Origin: Pseudomonas abyssi
GTDB taxonomy: Bacteria > Pseudomonadota > Gammaproteobacteria > Pseudomonadales > Pseudomonadaceae
Assembly: GCF_002307495.1 (NCBI RefSeq)
Contig: NZ_NTMR01000022.1
Span: forward strand, 1-64,000
Length of the DNA stretch: 64,000 nucleotides
Reading direction: 5' to 3'
The notes beneath the pieces were generated by a model. It was given only the letters and a program-made list of their open reading frames with translations. It had not been told where the DNA came from and made no database searches. The translations under genes and the position numbers were made by a program. Positions 38,004-46,664 of this stretch are shown piece after piece; within the stretch, counting starts at the first letter, position 1; every line of letters begins with the position of its first letter.

Positions 38004-38834
38004 TCAATCATTAGCCCAGAGCGCGGGGGCGCAGCAGTCGTGGCCGATGCCTGGTACCACGGAGATCTGTGCGCCTGGAATGGACTGCGCGCTGGGCGCA
38101 AAGCTGGCAGGCGGGACCTGGCGGTCCTGTTCGCCAAAGAACAGCCGACGCCTGACCTGCGGTCGCCACTGCTCGATATCAGCCGGGTTGAGTGATGCAA
38201 ACAGCGGTGTGTACTCGTGCAGCTGCGCCCAGAGAGCCACGTCGGTCGGCGCTGCCAAAGTCACCACCTCGACGACCACAGGAACCCGCTCGGCCAGCAG
38301 CAGCGCCAGCACGCCGCCGCCGGAGTGGCCCACCAGCGTCAGCGAGTCGATCTGCGGATGACGCTGCAACCAGCTCTGCAGCCCCTGCGCCATAGCCGCG
38401 ACCACCCGATCGGAGTAGCGCCCATAGGTCCACAGCATGGCGTTGCAGGCAGGCTGAGCTGACGTCTGAAAATAGCAGGGGCGCCCCAGGTACAGGGACG
38501 GACCCGGCAGTGAGGCCATCCACGTCAGGGCGGGCAGGTTGCGAGGCGATGGGTCATCGGCAATGACCCGACCGCCAGCGCGCCAGGGGCGCCCGTCGCC
38601 CTCAATGTAGATCCGCGCGTGTCGGCCTGCAGTCGCTCGCTCAAATCCCTGCAGCATGAAGTCGGCTGCGGGCAGGCTGACCGGTTGCAGGCCGGCAAGC
38701 CGTGCCTGCGATGCCAGCCGCTCGACGGGCGACGCTGCGCAGCCAGCCAGTATGGCCAGCAGCATAAGAAGTCCGGCCGCGCGCCACAGGGCGAACGGCC
38801 GGTTAATCAGGGGCCGGGGCCCCTGTTTGTGCAC
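38004..38834 (-). CDS. Lipoprotein alpha/beta hydrolase
   Basis: About 276 residues. The hydrophobic stretch ending LLAILAGC is a lipobox. The hydrolase core shows TLVGHSGGGVLALLLAE, with the nucleophile Ser in GHSGG, a likely acid in FFGEQDRQVP, and a His in PGIGHDCC at the C-terminus. I propose the GTG at 38834 as start, eight bases after the autotransporter stop; the ATG just before LLAILAGC is an alternative. It follows the autotransporter gene on the same strand and may be co-transcribed. Substrate unknown. Confidence 0.75.
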   Translation of the reverse strand: MHKQGPRPLINRPFALWRAAGLLMLLAILAGCAASPVERLASQARLAGLQPVSLPAADFMLQGFERATAGRHARIYIEGDGRPWRAGGRVIADDPSPRNLPALTWMASLPGPSLYLGRPCYFQTSAQPACNAMLWTYGRYSDRVVAAMAQGLQSWLQRHPQIDSLTLVGHSGGGVLALLLAERVPVVVEVVTLAAPTDVALWAQLHEYTPLFASLNPADIEQWRPQVRRRLFFGEQDRQVPPASFAPSAQSIPGAQISVVPGIGHDCCAPALWAND

Positions 38835-38841
38835 TGTCGGA

Positions 38842-40902
38842 TCAGAAGCGCTGACGGAAGCGCACTTCAAACGAGTACTCGTCATAGCCTTCATAACCAA
38901 CCAGAGTATTGCCCTGCAGCGACAGGCTGCGTGCGTCACTCATGGTTTTGGTCAGCCCCAGCCCAATGCGCCCGTAGTTTGAGCTTTGCGACGGCGTTTG
39001 ACTGACAAACACGCTGCCCGGCGCGGTCACGAAGGACATCGGCACGGCCGTGCCATCGTTCTCAAACTCGTGTTCCCAAGCCAGGCGCAGGTCGCCTTGC
39101 AGACTGTCGGAAAACGCATAAACCGTGCTGAAACCCAGCTCGGACACCAGCGAATCGATATCGGTACTGCCAACCCGCAGGGCAGCTGGGCCGCCTTTCT
39201 CGGTAAAGCCGTCTACCGACACGTCGGTGTAATGCAGATAGGCGAAGGGCTCAAGCGTCACATCGGTGAGCGCGTAGGCCTTGGTGAGGCCGAGCGAGGC
39301 GCTCCAGATGTCACCGCGGGTTTTGCCCTTGACCAGGCCAAAGCCGGTATCACGGTCCGTCTCGAAGTGCGCGCGGCTGAAGCCCAGGTTCCCTTCCAGA
39401 AAAACATCACCGCCCAGTGCCTGGGAGGCATAGGCCGTGATGCCGTAGGTGTCAGCCTCGGAGCCACCAGAAGCGCCACTGTAGTTAGCATCAGAAGCGG
39501 AATAGGACAGCGCCACGCCCACCTGAGTGTCGTCACTGAGGTAGCGGTCTACACCGGCCAGGAAGGTGTAGGTTTTGCTGTCAAAGCCGGCCGCTGTGGC
39601 CGAGCTGTCGTAGTCGCCACGGGTGTAGATGCCACGAATGAAGTAGCCCACCTCGCCCTGGTCAGCCGACGCTGCGCCGCCACGTGCCTGCTGCAGGCTG
39701 TTGATCAGGTCGGACGACAGCGCAACATTGCCGTTGCTGTAGTCCATGACATCGATATCACGGCTGGCGTAGCCGGTGCGGCGCATGTCGGCCAGGCGAC
39801 TGGTCAAGGTCCGGCGCACGTTGCGGGTGTTGGAAATGGCCGTGTGCAGCATCTGATTGACCTGATACTGACTCAGCTTGCGATACTGTTCCGGGGCGGT
39901 AATCTGCTGGCCCAGGGACTGCAGCTGCTGGTTGCTGGTACTGGCGATGGCACCACAGATCTGGGCGGCAACGCCACTGGCGGAGGCGCAGTCAATACCC
40001 ACTACCGGCACCTGACCTACTGCGATATCGGCGACCAGCTTGGCCAGTTCGCCACTGAGTGCAGCCAGCGCGGCCGCATCGGTGTACACGCTGCGCAGTC
40101 CGTCGATGTCCATCGCGGTACCACCGCTGGCCAGCGCCAGCTCGGTGTAATCGGCTTCGGTGGTGCCGTAGGCCGAGGTCAGCAGGTAGCCCTGCACCTT
40201 GGTAATGACGCCATTGGCGCCCTTGACGTAGGCATAGCCGGTATCCGGGTCGCTACCCACAATGGCGATCGCCGGGTTGCCGTTCTTGTCGGTAAAACGC
40301 TGGCTGACCACCGCGTGTACCACGGTGTTGTACTGAGCCAGCTGACCCTGAATGTAGCTCTTCTCCAGTGCCGTCATGCCGGCAGGCAGATGGCTGGTAT
40401 CCAGCTGGTAAAAATCGTCATCGCGGTCCTCGTCAGTGATCAGCATGATCGACGAACCAGCGGAGGGACGAAACTCGAAATAGCGGTAGATATAGTCGAT
40501 CGCGCGGTAGCCATCTTCGGTGCCACCGCTGGTCTCCAGCTCCGGTGTAACGCCATCAAATGCCTCGGCGGAGCCCCACAGCGGGCTGCTGTCACTATCG
40601 AGATTAAGGTGACGATACAGCGCGTAGCCTGCTTCGCGCCCGGCCTCACCAGCCGATACTGCCTGACCTGAGCTGCCACCAAAGCCCATCAGGGCATACT
40701 GGTTGAGGGTGACGTTCTGATCGTTGAGCAGGCTGTCGAGATTTTTGACGTAGGTGCCGATAAAGGCATTGTGCTCGCCGGCCATGGAGCCGGACTCATC
40801 GATGGCGACGACCATGTCGAGCGAGGAAGCGGCGTGCAGGGTGCCGCCGCTGATGGCTGCGCCAATCAGCGCAGCGAGCAATGTGGGTTTGCAAAGGGTC
40901 AT
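38842..40902 (-). CDS. Autotransporter with von Willebrand factor A passenger domain
   Basis: A 686-residue secreted/outer-membrane protein. A signal peptide (residues 1-24, cut near LHA-A) is followed by a VWA domain starting MVVAIDESGSM with the metal-site DxSxS at 35-39. The middle region has SIMLITDEDRDDDFYQ and VHAVVSQRF. The last 260 or so residues are rich in alternating aromatic/polar beta strands and end in Phe (VRFRQRF), typical of an autotransporter barrel. The start has AAGGAG upstream. VWA passengers usually bind proteins or surfaces via a divalent metal; the target is unknown. Confidence 0.85.
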   Translation of the reverse strand: MTLCKPTLLAALIGAAISGGTLHAASSLDMVVAIDESGSMAGEHNAFIGTYVKNLDSLLNDQNVTLNQYALMGFGGSSGQAVSAGEAGREAGYALYRHLNLDSDSSPLWGSAEAFDGVTPELETSGGTEDGYRAIDYIYRYFEFRPSAGSSIMLITDEDRDDDFYQLDTSHLPAGMTALEKSYIQGQLAQYNTVVHAVVSQRFTDKNGNPAIAIVGSDPDTGYAYVKGANGVITKVQGYLLTSAYGTTEADYTELALASGGTAMDIDGLRSVYTDAAALAALSGELAKLVADIAVGQVPVVGIDCASASGVAAQICGAIASTSNQQLQSLGQQITAPEQYRKLSQYQVNQMLHTAISNTRNVRRTLTSRLADMRRTGYASRDIDVMDYSNGNVALSSDLINSLQQARGGAASADQGEVGYFIRGIYTRGDYDSSATAAGFDSKTYTFLAGVDRYLSDDTQVGVALSYSASDANYSGASGGSEADTYGITAYASQALGGDVFLEGNLGFSRAHFETDRDTGFGLVKGKTRGDIWSASLGLTKAYALTDVTLEPFAYLHYTDVSVDGFTEKGGPAALRVGSTDIDSLVSELGFSTVYAFSDSLQGDLRLAWEHEFENDGTAVPMSFVTAPGSVFVSQTPSQSSNYGRIGLGLTKTMSDARSLSLQGNTLVGYEGYDEYSFEVRFRQRF

Positions 40903-41325
40903 AGGGCTGTGCTCCTTGCCTGCTGTTCCGGCCCCTGCCGGGTACCGGGTTCCTGTATTCCCGGAACACCTGCAACAACACATGGCAAACAAGGGTACTG
41001 CCAGTGACATCATGTCGGTCGTGCTTCCTGGGGCTGGTGAGTTTGCCGCCGGCCGCCGGGTAACGACGCATCGAAGCGTCTAGCGCGGAGCATGCACCTG
41101 CTTGAAACTCACCGCGCGCATACTAATCCTCCGGCACGGAAAATGCCCGTACTATTTTCAGAACAAGTGCGACCTGGCTCGCAAATTCACAATTCGGGTG
41201 TGCGGAATTCGCCGGTGATGCCCGCTGCAGAGCGCAATCCGGCCATCAACCAGCTGCCTGCGGTTGACCCCACAACCCTGCCCCTCCACATAATGGGGCT
41301 CATTTACCCACGCTGGAGCCAACCC
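40903..41325. other. 423-bp divergent gap upstream of the autotransporter gene
   Basis: No gene is recognised. It holds a small palindrome GTTCC-N9-GGAAC at 40949-40967, close upstream of the autotransporter start, which could be a regulator site. It must also contain the promoters for the autotransporter (leftward) and the monooxygenase-like gene (rightward), but I cannot name clear -35/-10 boxes. Confidence 0.35.
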
Positions 41326-41628
41326 ATGTTCATCGCCATGAACCGTTTCAAGATCAAGCCCGGTCACGAGCAGGACTTTATCGACATCTGGAAGAACCGC
41401 GACAGCCTGCTGGCCAGCGTGCCGGGCTTCAAGAACTTCAACCTGCTGCAGGGCCCGAGCACCGAGGAGTACACCCTGTTTGCATCCCATGCGACCTGGG
41501 AATCGCGTAGCGCCTTTGAGGACTGGACGCACTCCGAGGCCTTCCGCGCCGCCCACGCCAATGCCGGTAGTCGCCGCGAGATCTACCTGGGTCCGCCGCA
41601 GCTGGAGTGTTTTGAGGTCGCGCTGTAA
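41326..41628 (+). CDS. Antibiotic-biosynthesis-monooxygenase (ABM) domain protein, HmoA/IsdG-like
   Basis: A 100-residue single ABM domain with the dimeric ferredoxin-like fold. FIAMNRFKIKPGHEQDFIDIW and VPGFKNFNLLQGPSTEEYTLFASHATWES are typical of this superfamily's heme-degrading branch, where a Trp, an Asn and a His near these places act on heme. Whether this one degrades heme is not proven. ATG 41326 has GGAG upstream. It is followed 24 bases later by a lipoprotein gene. Confidence 0.8.
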   Translation: MFIAMNRFKIKPGHEQDFIDIWKNRDSLLASVPGFKNFNLLQGPSTEEYTLFASHATWESRSAFEDWTHSEAFRAAHANAGSRREIYLGPPQLECFEVAL

Positions 41629-41652
41629 GCCATTGATTGAAGGAGTGCAAGG

Positions 41653-42000
41653 ATGCAATACAAACTCGGCCTTGCTGGCCTGCTCTGCCTGTCCCTCAGC
41701 GCCTGCGGCGACGCACCACAAGAGCCGCTCGACAATCGCGCCAATGGTCTGGCCTTGCCGACCGGCCCGCATGAGACCATCACCGTCAGCGGCAAGATGA
41801 CGTTCTGGATGTACGAAGGCGACGCCGGCTGCTACGGCAGCCTGCTCACCGGCGGGCAGGAGGTCCAGCTGTGGATTGATGCCGACGCCTGCGGTGACAC
41901 CGAGTACGCCGAGAACGCGCCAGCCAGCGTCGACATCACCTGGCGCGAAGACAATCAGTGGGGACCGGGCAACACCTATACGATCACGCGCTTTAACTGA
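41653..42000 (+). CDS. Small lipoprotein of unknown function
   Basis: A 115-residue predicted lipoprotein with signal peptide and lipobox LSAC at about 15-18. The mature part has a beta-rich pattern (ETITVSGKMTFWMYEGDAGCYGSLL, VQLWIDADACGD) with two further cysteines that may form a disulfide. The ATG has a strong AAGGAG site. I do not recognise the family. It is probably co-transcribed with the preceding ABM gene. Confidence 0.75.
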   Translation: MQYKLGLAGLLCLSLSACGDAPQEPLDNRANGLALPTGPHETITVSGKMTFWMYEGDAGCYGSLLTGGQEVQLWIDADACGDTEYAENAPASVDITWREDNQWGPGNTYTITRFN

Positions 42001-42058
42001 GCATTAAAAGACGGTGCGCAGAGAAGACCCGATCTGATCTGCTGTTGCTGTTTGGCTG

Positions 42059-43831
42059 TTAACGCACGCGGTCCAGACTCTGCACCGTCAAATCCAGCGC
42101 CTTGTACATATCCAGCCGCGCGGAATGCCCAACGTCCGGGTTGTTCAGGTCGTTGGCGCGCTCGGACGGCAGAATCGGCGCGGTCAGATCGTCGCCTTCG
42201 GTGGGCTCAAAATCGTATTCCTCACCGATGGTCATCGCGCTGCGGCGCAGCAGCATGCGCAGCTGGTCCGGCTCCAGCTCAGGGTTGATCGACAGCATGG
42301 CGGCCAGCAAGCCGGTTACCAGTGGCGTGGCGTAGGAGGTGCCGCAATGCACCTCGCCTTCCTCGTCGGCCTTGGCGGTTGAGGCTCGGACGCAGGCCGC
42401 AGCGGTTATATCGACACGCATGTCAATATTCGAGGCCTTGCGCTTGACGGCGTAGGCCGCGTCATCAACCGGCACGTCTTTCTCACTGCGCTGATGGCCA
42501 CCCACCACAAACAGCTGATCGGTGACGAAGGAGGACGGTAGCCGGTATTCATCACGACCAGAGAACGAGGAACCGTTGCCGGCAGAGTTGACCACCACGA
42601 CGTTCGGATGCTCTTCGCGCAGCCAGAGGAAGAACTCCTCCAGCAACTCTTCATAGCCACTCATGGCAATGCCCGAGCGCACCAGCGAGTCGATCGGGTC
42701 GCCGTTGACGTCGATCGCGCCAACGCGGTGAATCCCCCAACTCCAGTTCAGCACGCGAACGCCGTCTTCCACCATATTCACCGAGGCGGCGATATTGGCA
42801 GTGATGCCGGCGTCGGAATCACGCCCGACGATCACGTCAAAGCCGGGGCCGACATCATCCAGCCCGCGCAAGAAACCGCTATTGCCGCCCTTGTCCCAGG
42901 CCGCCGCAAGTAGGCCGCTGACGGTGCTGCCATGGCCGTCTGGCTGATCGGCATCAGGTGCGTACAGGCACAGGCGCCGGCTGTCGGCGCGGCAGTCATC
43001 TCCGGTGTAATCGCTGAAATCCGGCGCATCAAAATCCACATCACGCTCGATAATGCCGATACGTATCGGATGCGTCTGAACGTCGCCGCTGTCCTGCTGC
43101 AGACGGCGTTGATAGAAATTCACCGCATCGAGAAAACGGTTAGCGGCCCACTCCTGATTGTCGGCCGGCGGTGCACTGGCGGTATCCGCTTCAATGCCGT
43201 CTTCTGCGCCCGACTCCTCGATGACCACGGCGTCCACGCTAACCTCGCCGCCCAGGCGCAATACCGTTGCGTCACGCTCGTCCAGGTTCTTCGCGGCCAG
43301 ACGCAGCTGGTAGGTGTTGAGCGGCGGAATCATGCCGACCACCTTGGCATCGTACTTCTCTGCCAGCCGCTCGGCCTCTTCCAGCCCGTCGTACTCTTCT
43401 TCAATGACCACGCTGACCAGATCAACATAGGAGGTGAGTCCATCCATGTTCTCGGCCACTTCGTCTTCCGTCGCCGCTACCACGTGGCTGGAGCCGAGCG
43501 ACAGCCAGACCGGATTGCTCTGCCGCCCCTGCTGCTCCAGCACCAGCGGCCCGCTGCGCTTGCCGTTAACATCAACCTGCAACTGCAGCGATTCGCCGTC
43601 GCTGCCGACCTGCTGCTGGGCCAGCCGCTCGCCGTTCAGCCGCGCTTGCCACTGGCCGGACTGCAGGCCTTTTACCCGCAAACAGAACGTCTGCGTTTGC
43701 GTCTGCAGCAAATCACCGCAGCGCTGCAACTGTTGGATACGAATCGGCTCCGGCTCCGCAGCGGTAACGGGCAGCGCCATTAACAGCAGCGCAGACCACA
43801 GCCCGCGTTTGATGGGGGAAGTACAGGTCAT
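42059..43831 (-). CDS. Subtilisin-like (S8) peptidase family protein with atypical catalytic site
   Basis: A 590-residue protein with a signal peptide (about 1-25, PVTAA), an N-terminal region of about 225 residues without known domain, and an S8 fold from about 255 to 560. His300 (DGHGSTVSG), the oxyanion Asn419 (NSAGNGS) and Ser499 (CGTSYATPLVTG) are in place. The first catalytic position reads GIIERDVDFD, with Glu262 where subtilases have Asp in IDTGV. It is probably exported to the periplasm. Whether it is an active protease is uncertain. ATG 43831 has GGAGCAAGGA upstream. Confidence 0.8.
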   Translation of the reverse strand: MTCTSPIKRGLWSALLLMALPVTAAEPEPIRIQQLQRCGDLLQTQTQTFCLRVKGLQSGQWQARLNGERLAQQQVGSDGESLQLQVDVNGKRSGPLVLEQQGRQSNPVWLSLGSSHVVAATEDEVAENMDGLTSYVDLVSVVIEEEYDGLEEAERLAEKYDAKVVGMIPPLNTYQLRLAAKNLDERDATVLRLGGEVSVDAVVIEESGAEDGIEADTASAPPADNQEWAANRFLDAVNFYQRRLQQDSGDVQTHPIRIGIIERDVDFDAPDFSDYTGDDCRADSRRLCLYAPDADQPDGHGSTVSGLLAAAWDKGGNSGFLRGLDDVGPGFDVIVGRDSDAGITANIAASVNMVEDGVRVLNWSWGIHRVGAIDVNGDPIDSLVRSGIAMSGYEELLEEFFLWLREEHPNVVVVNSAGNGSSFSGRDEYRLPSSFVTDQLFVVGGHQRSEKDVPVDDAAYAVKRKASNIDMRVDITAAACVRASTAKADEEGEVHCGTSYATPLVTGLLAAMLSINPELEPDQLRMLLRRSAMTIGEEYDFEPTEGDDLTAPILPSERANDLNNPDVGHSARLDMYKALDLTVQSLDRVR

Positions 43832-43938
43832 TCCTTGCTCCGCCAGCACCGGCGACGGCAGGCCGCCGATAGTTGTCATGCGTCTTGATATTCTTCCGAC
43901 TCGTAAATGGCAGAATGTTTCAATGCCCGGCCAAGTTG

Positions 43939-43954
43939 ACGTTGCGCGCAACGT
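43939..43954. promoter_or_regulatory. Perfect 16-bp palindrome, candidate operator
   Basis: ACGTTGCGCGCAACGT reads the same on both strands and lies in the 302-bp divergent gap between the S8 protein gene and the hot-dog-like gene. Long perfect palindromes of this kind are often dimeric repressor sites. No regulator gene adjoins it. The rest of the gap shows nothing else recognisable. Confidence 0.4.
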
Positions 43955-44133
43955 ATCTCAGCCCGATAGCGCAGGGCTGCACACTGGTCGGCCGGTCTCC
44001 AAGCACACAGCCGGTCACTCGCTTGCCTCGCCCATAACCCCCATGAATAGCGGCCCAAAGTGGGTTTGCCGCGCTCACCCCCTCCTGCCTACACTGCACA
44101 ATTGCGCGACTACTACTGAGCAGGGACACCACT

Positions 44134-45057
44134 ATGAGCTTTGATACCCCCCTCTATCTTTGCGGCCCGCTGCGCGAGCCGAAACAAATGCTGGCCGATC
44201 AGGAATACAGCGGTCACTCCTCGATTCACGACGACAGCATGGCCGAGAAGCTGGGCTTTCGCGCCGGTCCGATCGAAGGCCCGACCCACTTCAGCCAGTT
44301 CACGCCGCTGCTGGTCGAGATCTGGGGTCAGCAATGGTTCGAGAAGGGCTGCTTCTCTTCCCACTTCCAGAACATGGTGGTCGAAGGCGAACAAGTACGC
44401 GCCTTTGTCGAGCGTCCGGCGCCGGGCCAGACTCGCGTACGCTGCTGGGCCGAGAAAGCCGACGGCACGCCCGTGCTGGAAGCCAGCGCCAGCATCGGCG
44501 CAGCACCGGGCGAGAGCCTGCTGTACGAGCGTATGGCCAAGCTGCGTGCACCAGAAAAACTGGTGATCCTGTCTGACCTGCAGGTGGGCATGAAGGGCGC
44601 GGTAGACGAAAAAGTACGCATGGACCCGGACCAGAACATGGGCAAGCTCTACCCGTTCTCGCTGAACCAGAAGCTGGCCGGCATCACCGAGAACTCCAGC
44701 TGGTATTCCGATGGCAGCAGCACGCCGTGGGGCCGCGCCGTGATTCCGACCGAGATGGTCAGCGTACTGGCCGAGTACACCAGCAAAGACGCCGAATTCC
44801 CGGTCAAGCAGCCTGTCATCGGCCTGTTCGCCGACCAGGAAATCCGCATGATCGACGGCCCGCTGCTGGTCGGTGAGGACTACCTGATCCGCCGCGAAGT
44901 TGTCGCCCTGTCCGAGAGCAAGCGCACCGAGTCTTACTGGGTGCTGTCGCGCATCTACGACGCCAGCGGCGAGGTGCTCAAGGCAGAGATGCTGCTCAAC
45001 CACGCCACCCTCAAGCACTCCTACGCCAACTACGAAGCAGAGGCCGCTGCTCTCTGA
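44134..45057 (+). CDS. Hot-dog/MaoC-dehydratase-like protein
   Basis: A 307-residue soluble protein without signal peptide. The segment HDDSMAEKLGFRAGPIEGPTHFSQFTPLL resembles the hydratase motif of MaoC-like hot-dog proteins (D..A...G....I.HG). The length would suit a double hot-dog arrangement, but the second half shows no clear catalytic motif. It may bind acyl-CoA. Function is not established. It stands alone, divergent from the S8 gene. Confidence 0.6.
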   Translation: MSFDTPLYLCGPLREPKQMLADQEYSGHSSIHDDSMAEKLGFRAGPIEGPTHFSQFTPLLVEIWGQQWFEKGCFSSHFQNMVVEGEQVRAFVERPAPGQTRVRCWAEKADGTPVLEASASIGAAPGESLLYERMAKLRAPEKLVILSDLQVGMKGAVDEKVRMDPDQNMGKLYPFSLNQKLAGITENSSWYSDGSSTPWGRAVIPTEMVSVLAEYTSKDAEFPVKQPVIGLFADQEIRMIDGPLLVGEDYLIRREVVALSESKRTESYWVLSRIYDASGEVLKAEMLLNHATLKHSYANYEAEAAAL

Positions 45058-45135
45058 GGCGATCGTCGCCGGGTATTGCGCGCGTACCGAAGGCGGTGGG
45101 ACTATCAATGTTCCACCGCCCCAGAGGACCGCCGC

Positions 45136-45438
45136 ATGCCCACTGCCTCTACCAGCCGAGCCCTGGCCATCGCCGGCACACTGATGCTCGTCAGCCTGCC
45201 GGCCCACGCCTTGCGCTGCGGCACCGATATTGTCGATGAAGACGACCTGATGTTCGAGGTTGAACAGGCCTGCGGCGCGCCGTTATCGCGCCAGGTCATA
45301 GGCTACGTGGACAGCATGGTCTACGGCGACCGCATTCGGGTCATGAACATTGAAGAGTGGATCTACAAGATCAACCGCGATCACTACAGTCTGGAGTTCG
45401 AGGGCAACCGCTTGCAGCGCATCACCCGCATTCGCTGA
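45136..45438 (+). CDS. DUF2845 small periplasmic protein
   Basis: A 100-residue secreted protein. The signal peptide runs to about residue 25 (LPAHA). The mature part has LRCGTDIVDEDDLMFEVEQACGAP, the DUF2845 signature with two cysteines that may pair, then IEEWIYKINRDHYSLEFEGNRLQRI. Function unknown. The start ATG 45136 is the last before a normal signal peptide. Confidence 0.82.
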   Translation: MPTASTSRALAIAGTLMLVSLPAHALRCGTDIVDEDDLMFEVEQACGAPLSRQVIGYVDSMVYGDRIRVMNIEEWIYKINRDHYSLEFEGNRLQRITRIR

Positions 45439-45500
45439 GCGGTGAACTCAATAACAACTCCACAAGAGACACGCGCAATAACAGGCGAGGATGTACCCAG

Positions 45501-46130
45501 ATGGGCAAGACACTGGTAATCGGCAGCAGCGGCCAGATTGGCCGCCAATTACTCCCCCTGCTGCAACAGGCCGGGCTGGAGGTTGCCGCCCTGGCACGCA
45601 ACCCGGCCAAGCTGGCGGGTATCGACGGTATCGAGATCATTGAGGGCGACCTGGAAGGCAACTTTGAGCACGCCTTTGCCGGCTGCGACCGGGTGGTGTT
45701 TACCGCCGGCTCGGGCGCCAGCACCGGCCCGGACAAGACCCTGCTGATCGACCTGTGGGCGGCGCGCAAGGCGGTCGACTACGCCCTCAAGCACCACGTA
45801 AAACACTTTGTCATGGTCAGTGCGCGCGGCGCCGACAACCCGGACCGTGGCAACTCGCCGATCAAACCCTATCTGGTCGCCAAGTGCTTCGCCGATGAGT
45901 ACCTGCAACGCTCCTGCGTGCCCTACACCATTCTGCGGCCCGGTCGGCTGACCGATGATGCCGCTACTGGCCGCATCACCACCCGCCGTCCCGAAGACCT
46001 GGAGCAGCAGCACATCACCCGGGCCGATACCGCACGCATCGTTGCCCATGTGCTCAAGAGCGGACAAAGCAAGAACGCGGTGTATGAGTTGTATCAGGGC
46101 AGCACGCCCTTCGCCGACCTGATTGCCTGA
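45501..46130 (+). CDS. NAD(P)H-binding SDR-type protein (atypical, YwnB/BVR-B-like)
   Basis: A 209-residue protein with an N-terminal Rossmann fold: LVIGSSGQIGRQLLPLL (3-19). It lacks the classical YxxxK dehydrogenase pair in the usual place but has SPIKPYLVAKCFADEYL, where a Tyr and Lys occur, and RPGRLTDD, a typical atypical-SDR block. Related proteins reduce flavins or quinones or only sense NAD(P)H. It stands on its own, with GAGG about 11 bases upstream. Confidence 0.82.
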   Translation: MGKTLVIGSSGQIGRQLLPLLQQAGLEVAALARNPAKLAGIDGIEIIEGDLEGNFEHAFAGCDRVVFTAGSGASTGPDKTLLIDLWAARKAVDYALKHHVKHFVMVSARGADNPDRGNSPIKPYLVAKCFADEYLQRSCVPYTILRPGRLTDDAATGRITTRRPEDLEQQHITRADTARIVAHVLKSGQSKNAVYELYQGSTPFADLIA

Positions 46131-46301
46131 GTCATCTTGCGAACTGCCGCACGCGACCGTGCGGCAGCGCTCTGGCATACTTCACCTCCAGCCGGCAGGC
46201 ATCCTGCGGCAAAGCCGTTCAGCCGCCAGCGTGCGGTTCAAACGCGCCTTGCGCCGCCCGTGCCCTGCCCGACCGGCGCTGGCATCTCAGGGAGGATTCG
46301 C

Positions 46302-46664
46302 ATGCAGTGTTTCAACCATCCACACACCGCTGCCGTCGGGCTGTGCAAGTGCTGCAGCCGCGGTCTGTGTCGCGAATGCGTGAGTGATCTGGACCACGGC
46401 CTGGCCTGTCGCGACCGCCATGAAGCGCAGGTCGAGGCGATGAACATGATCATCGAGAAGAACGCCCGCATCTACGCGGCGGCGCCGAAGAATATCCTCA
46501 TTGGCCCGGTCTTTTTTCTGCTGCTGGGCCTGCTGTTTGCCGGCTTTGGCTACTTCAGGGCGGGCGGCATTACCCAGTTGCCCTTCCTGATGGGCCTGGC
46601 CTTTATCGTCTTTGCCATCGTGTCTTACGTGCGCAGCCGAGCGCTGTTTCGTGAGGAGCCATGA
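46302..46664 (+). CDS. B-box-type zinc-binding membrane protein
   Basis: A 120-residue protein with an N-terminal cysteine/histidine cluster (CFNHPHTAAVGLCKCCSRGLCRECV, about 3-27; also CRDRH) resembling a B-box zinc finger, then two membrane segments (about 65-85 and 90-110). Function unknown. ATG 46302 has GGGAGGA upstream. It overlaps the next gene by four bases (ATGA), so the two are coupled and likely linked in function. Confidence 0.72.
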   Translation: MQCFNHPHTAAVGLCKCCSRGLCRECVSDLDHGLACRDRHEAQVEAMNMIIEKNARIYAAAPKNILIGPVFFLLLGLLFAGFGYFRAGGITQLPFLMGLAFIVFAIVSYVRSRALFREEP

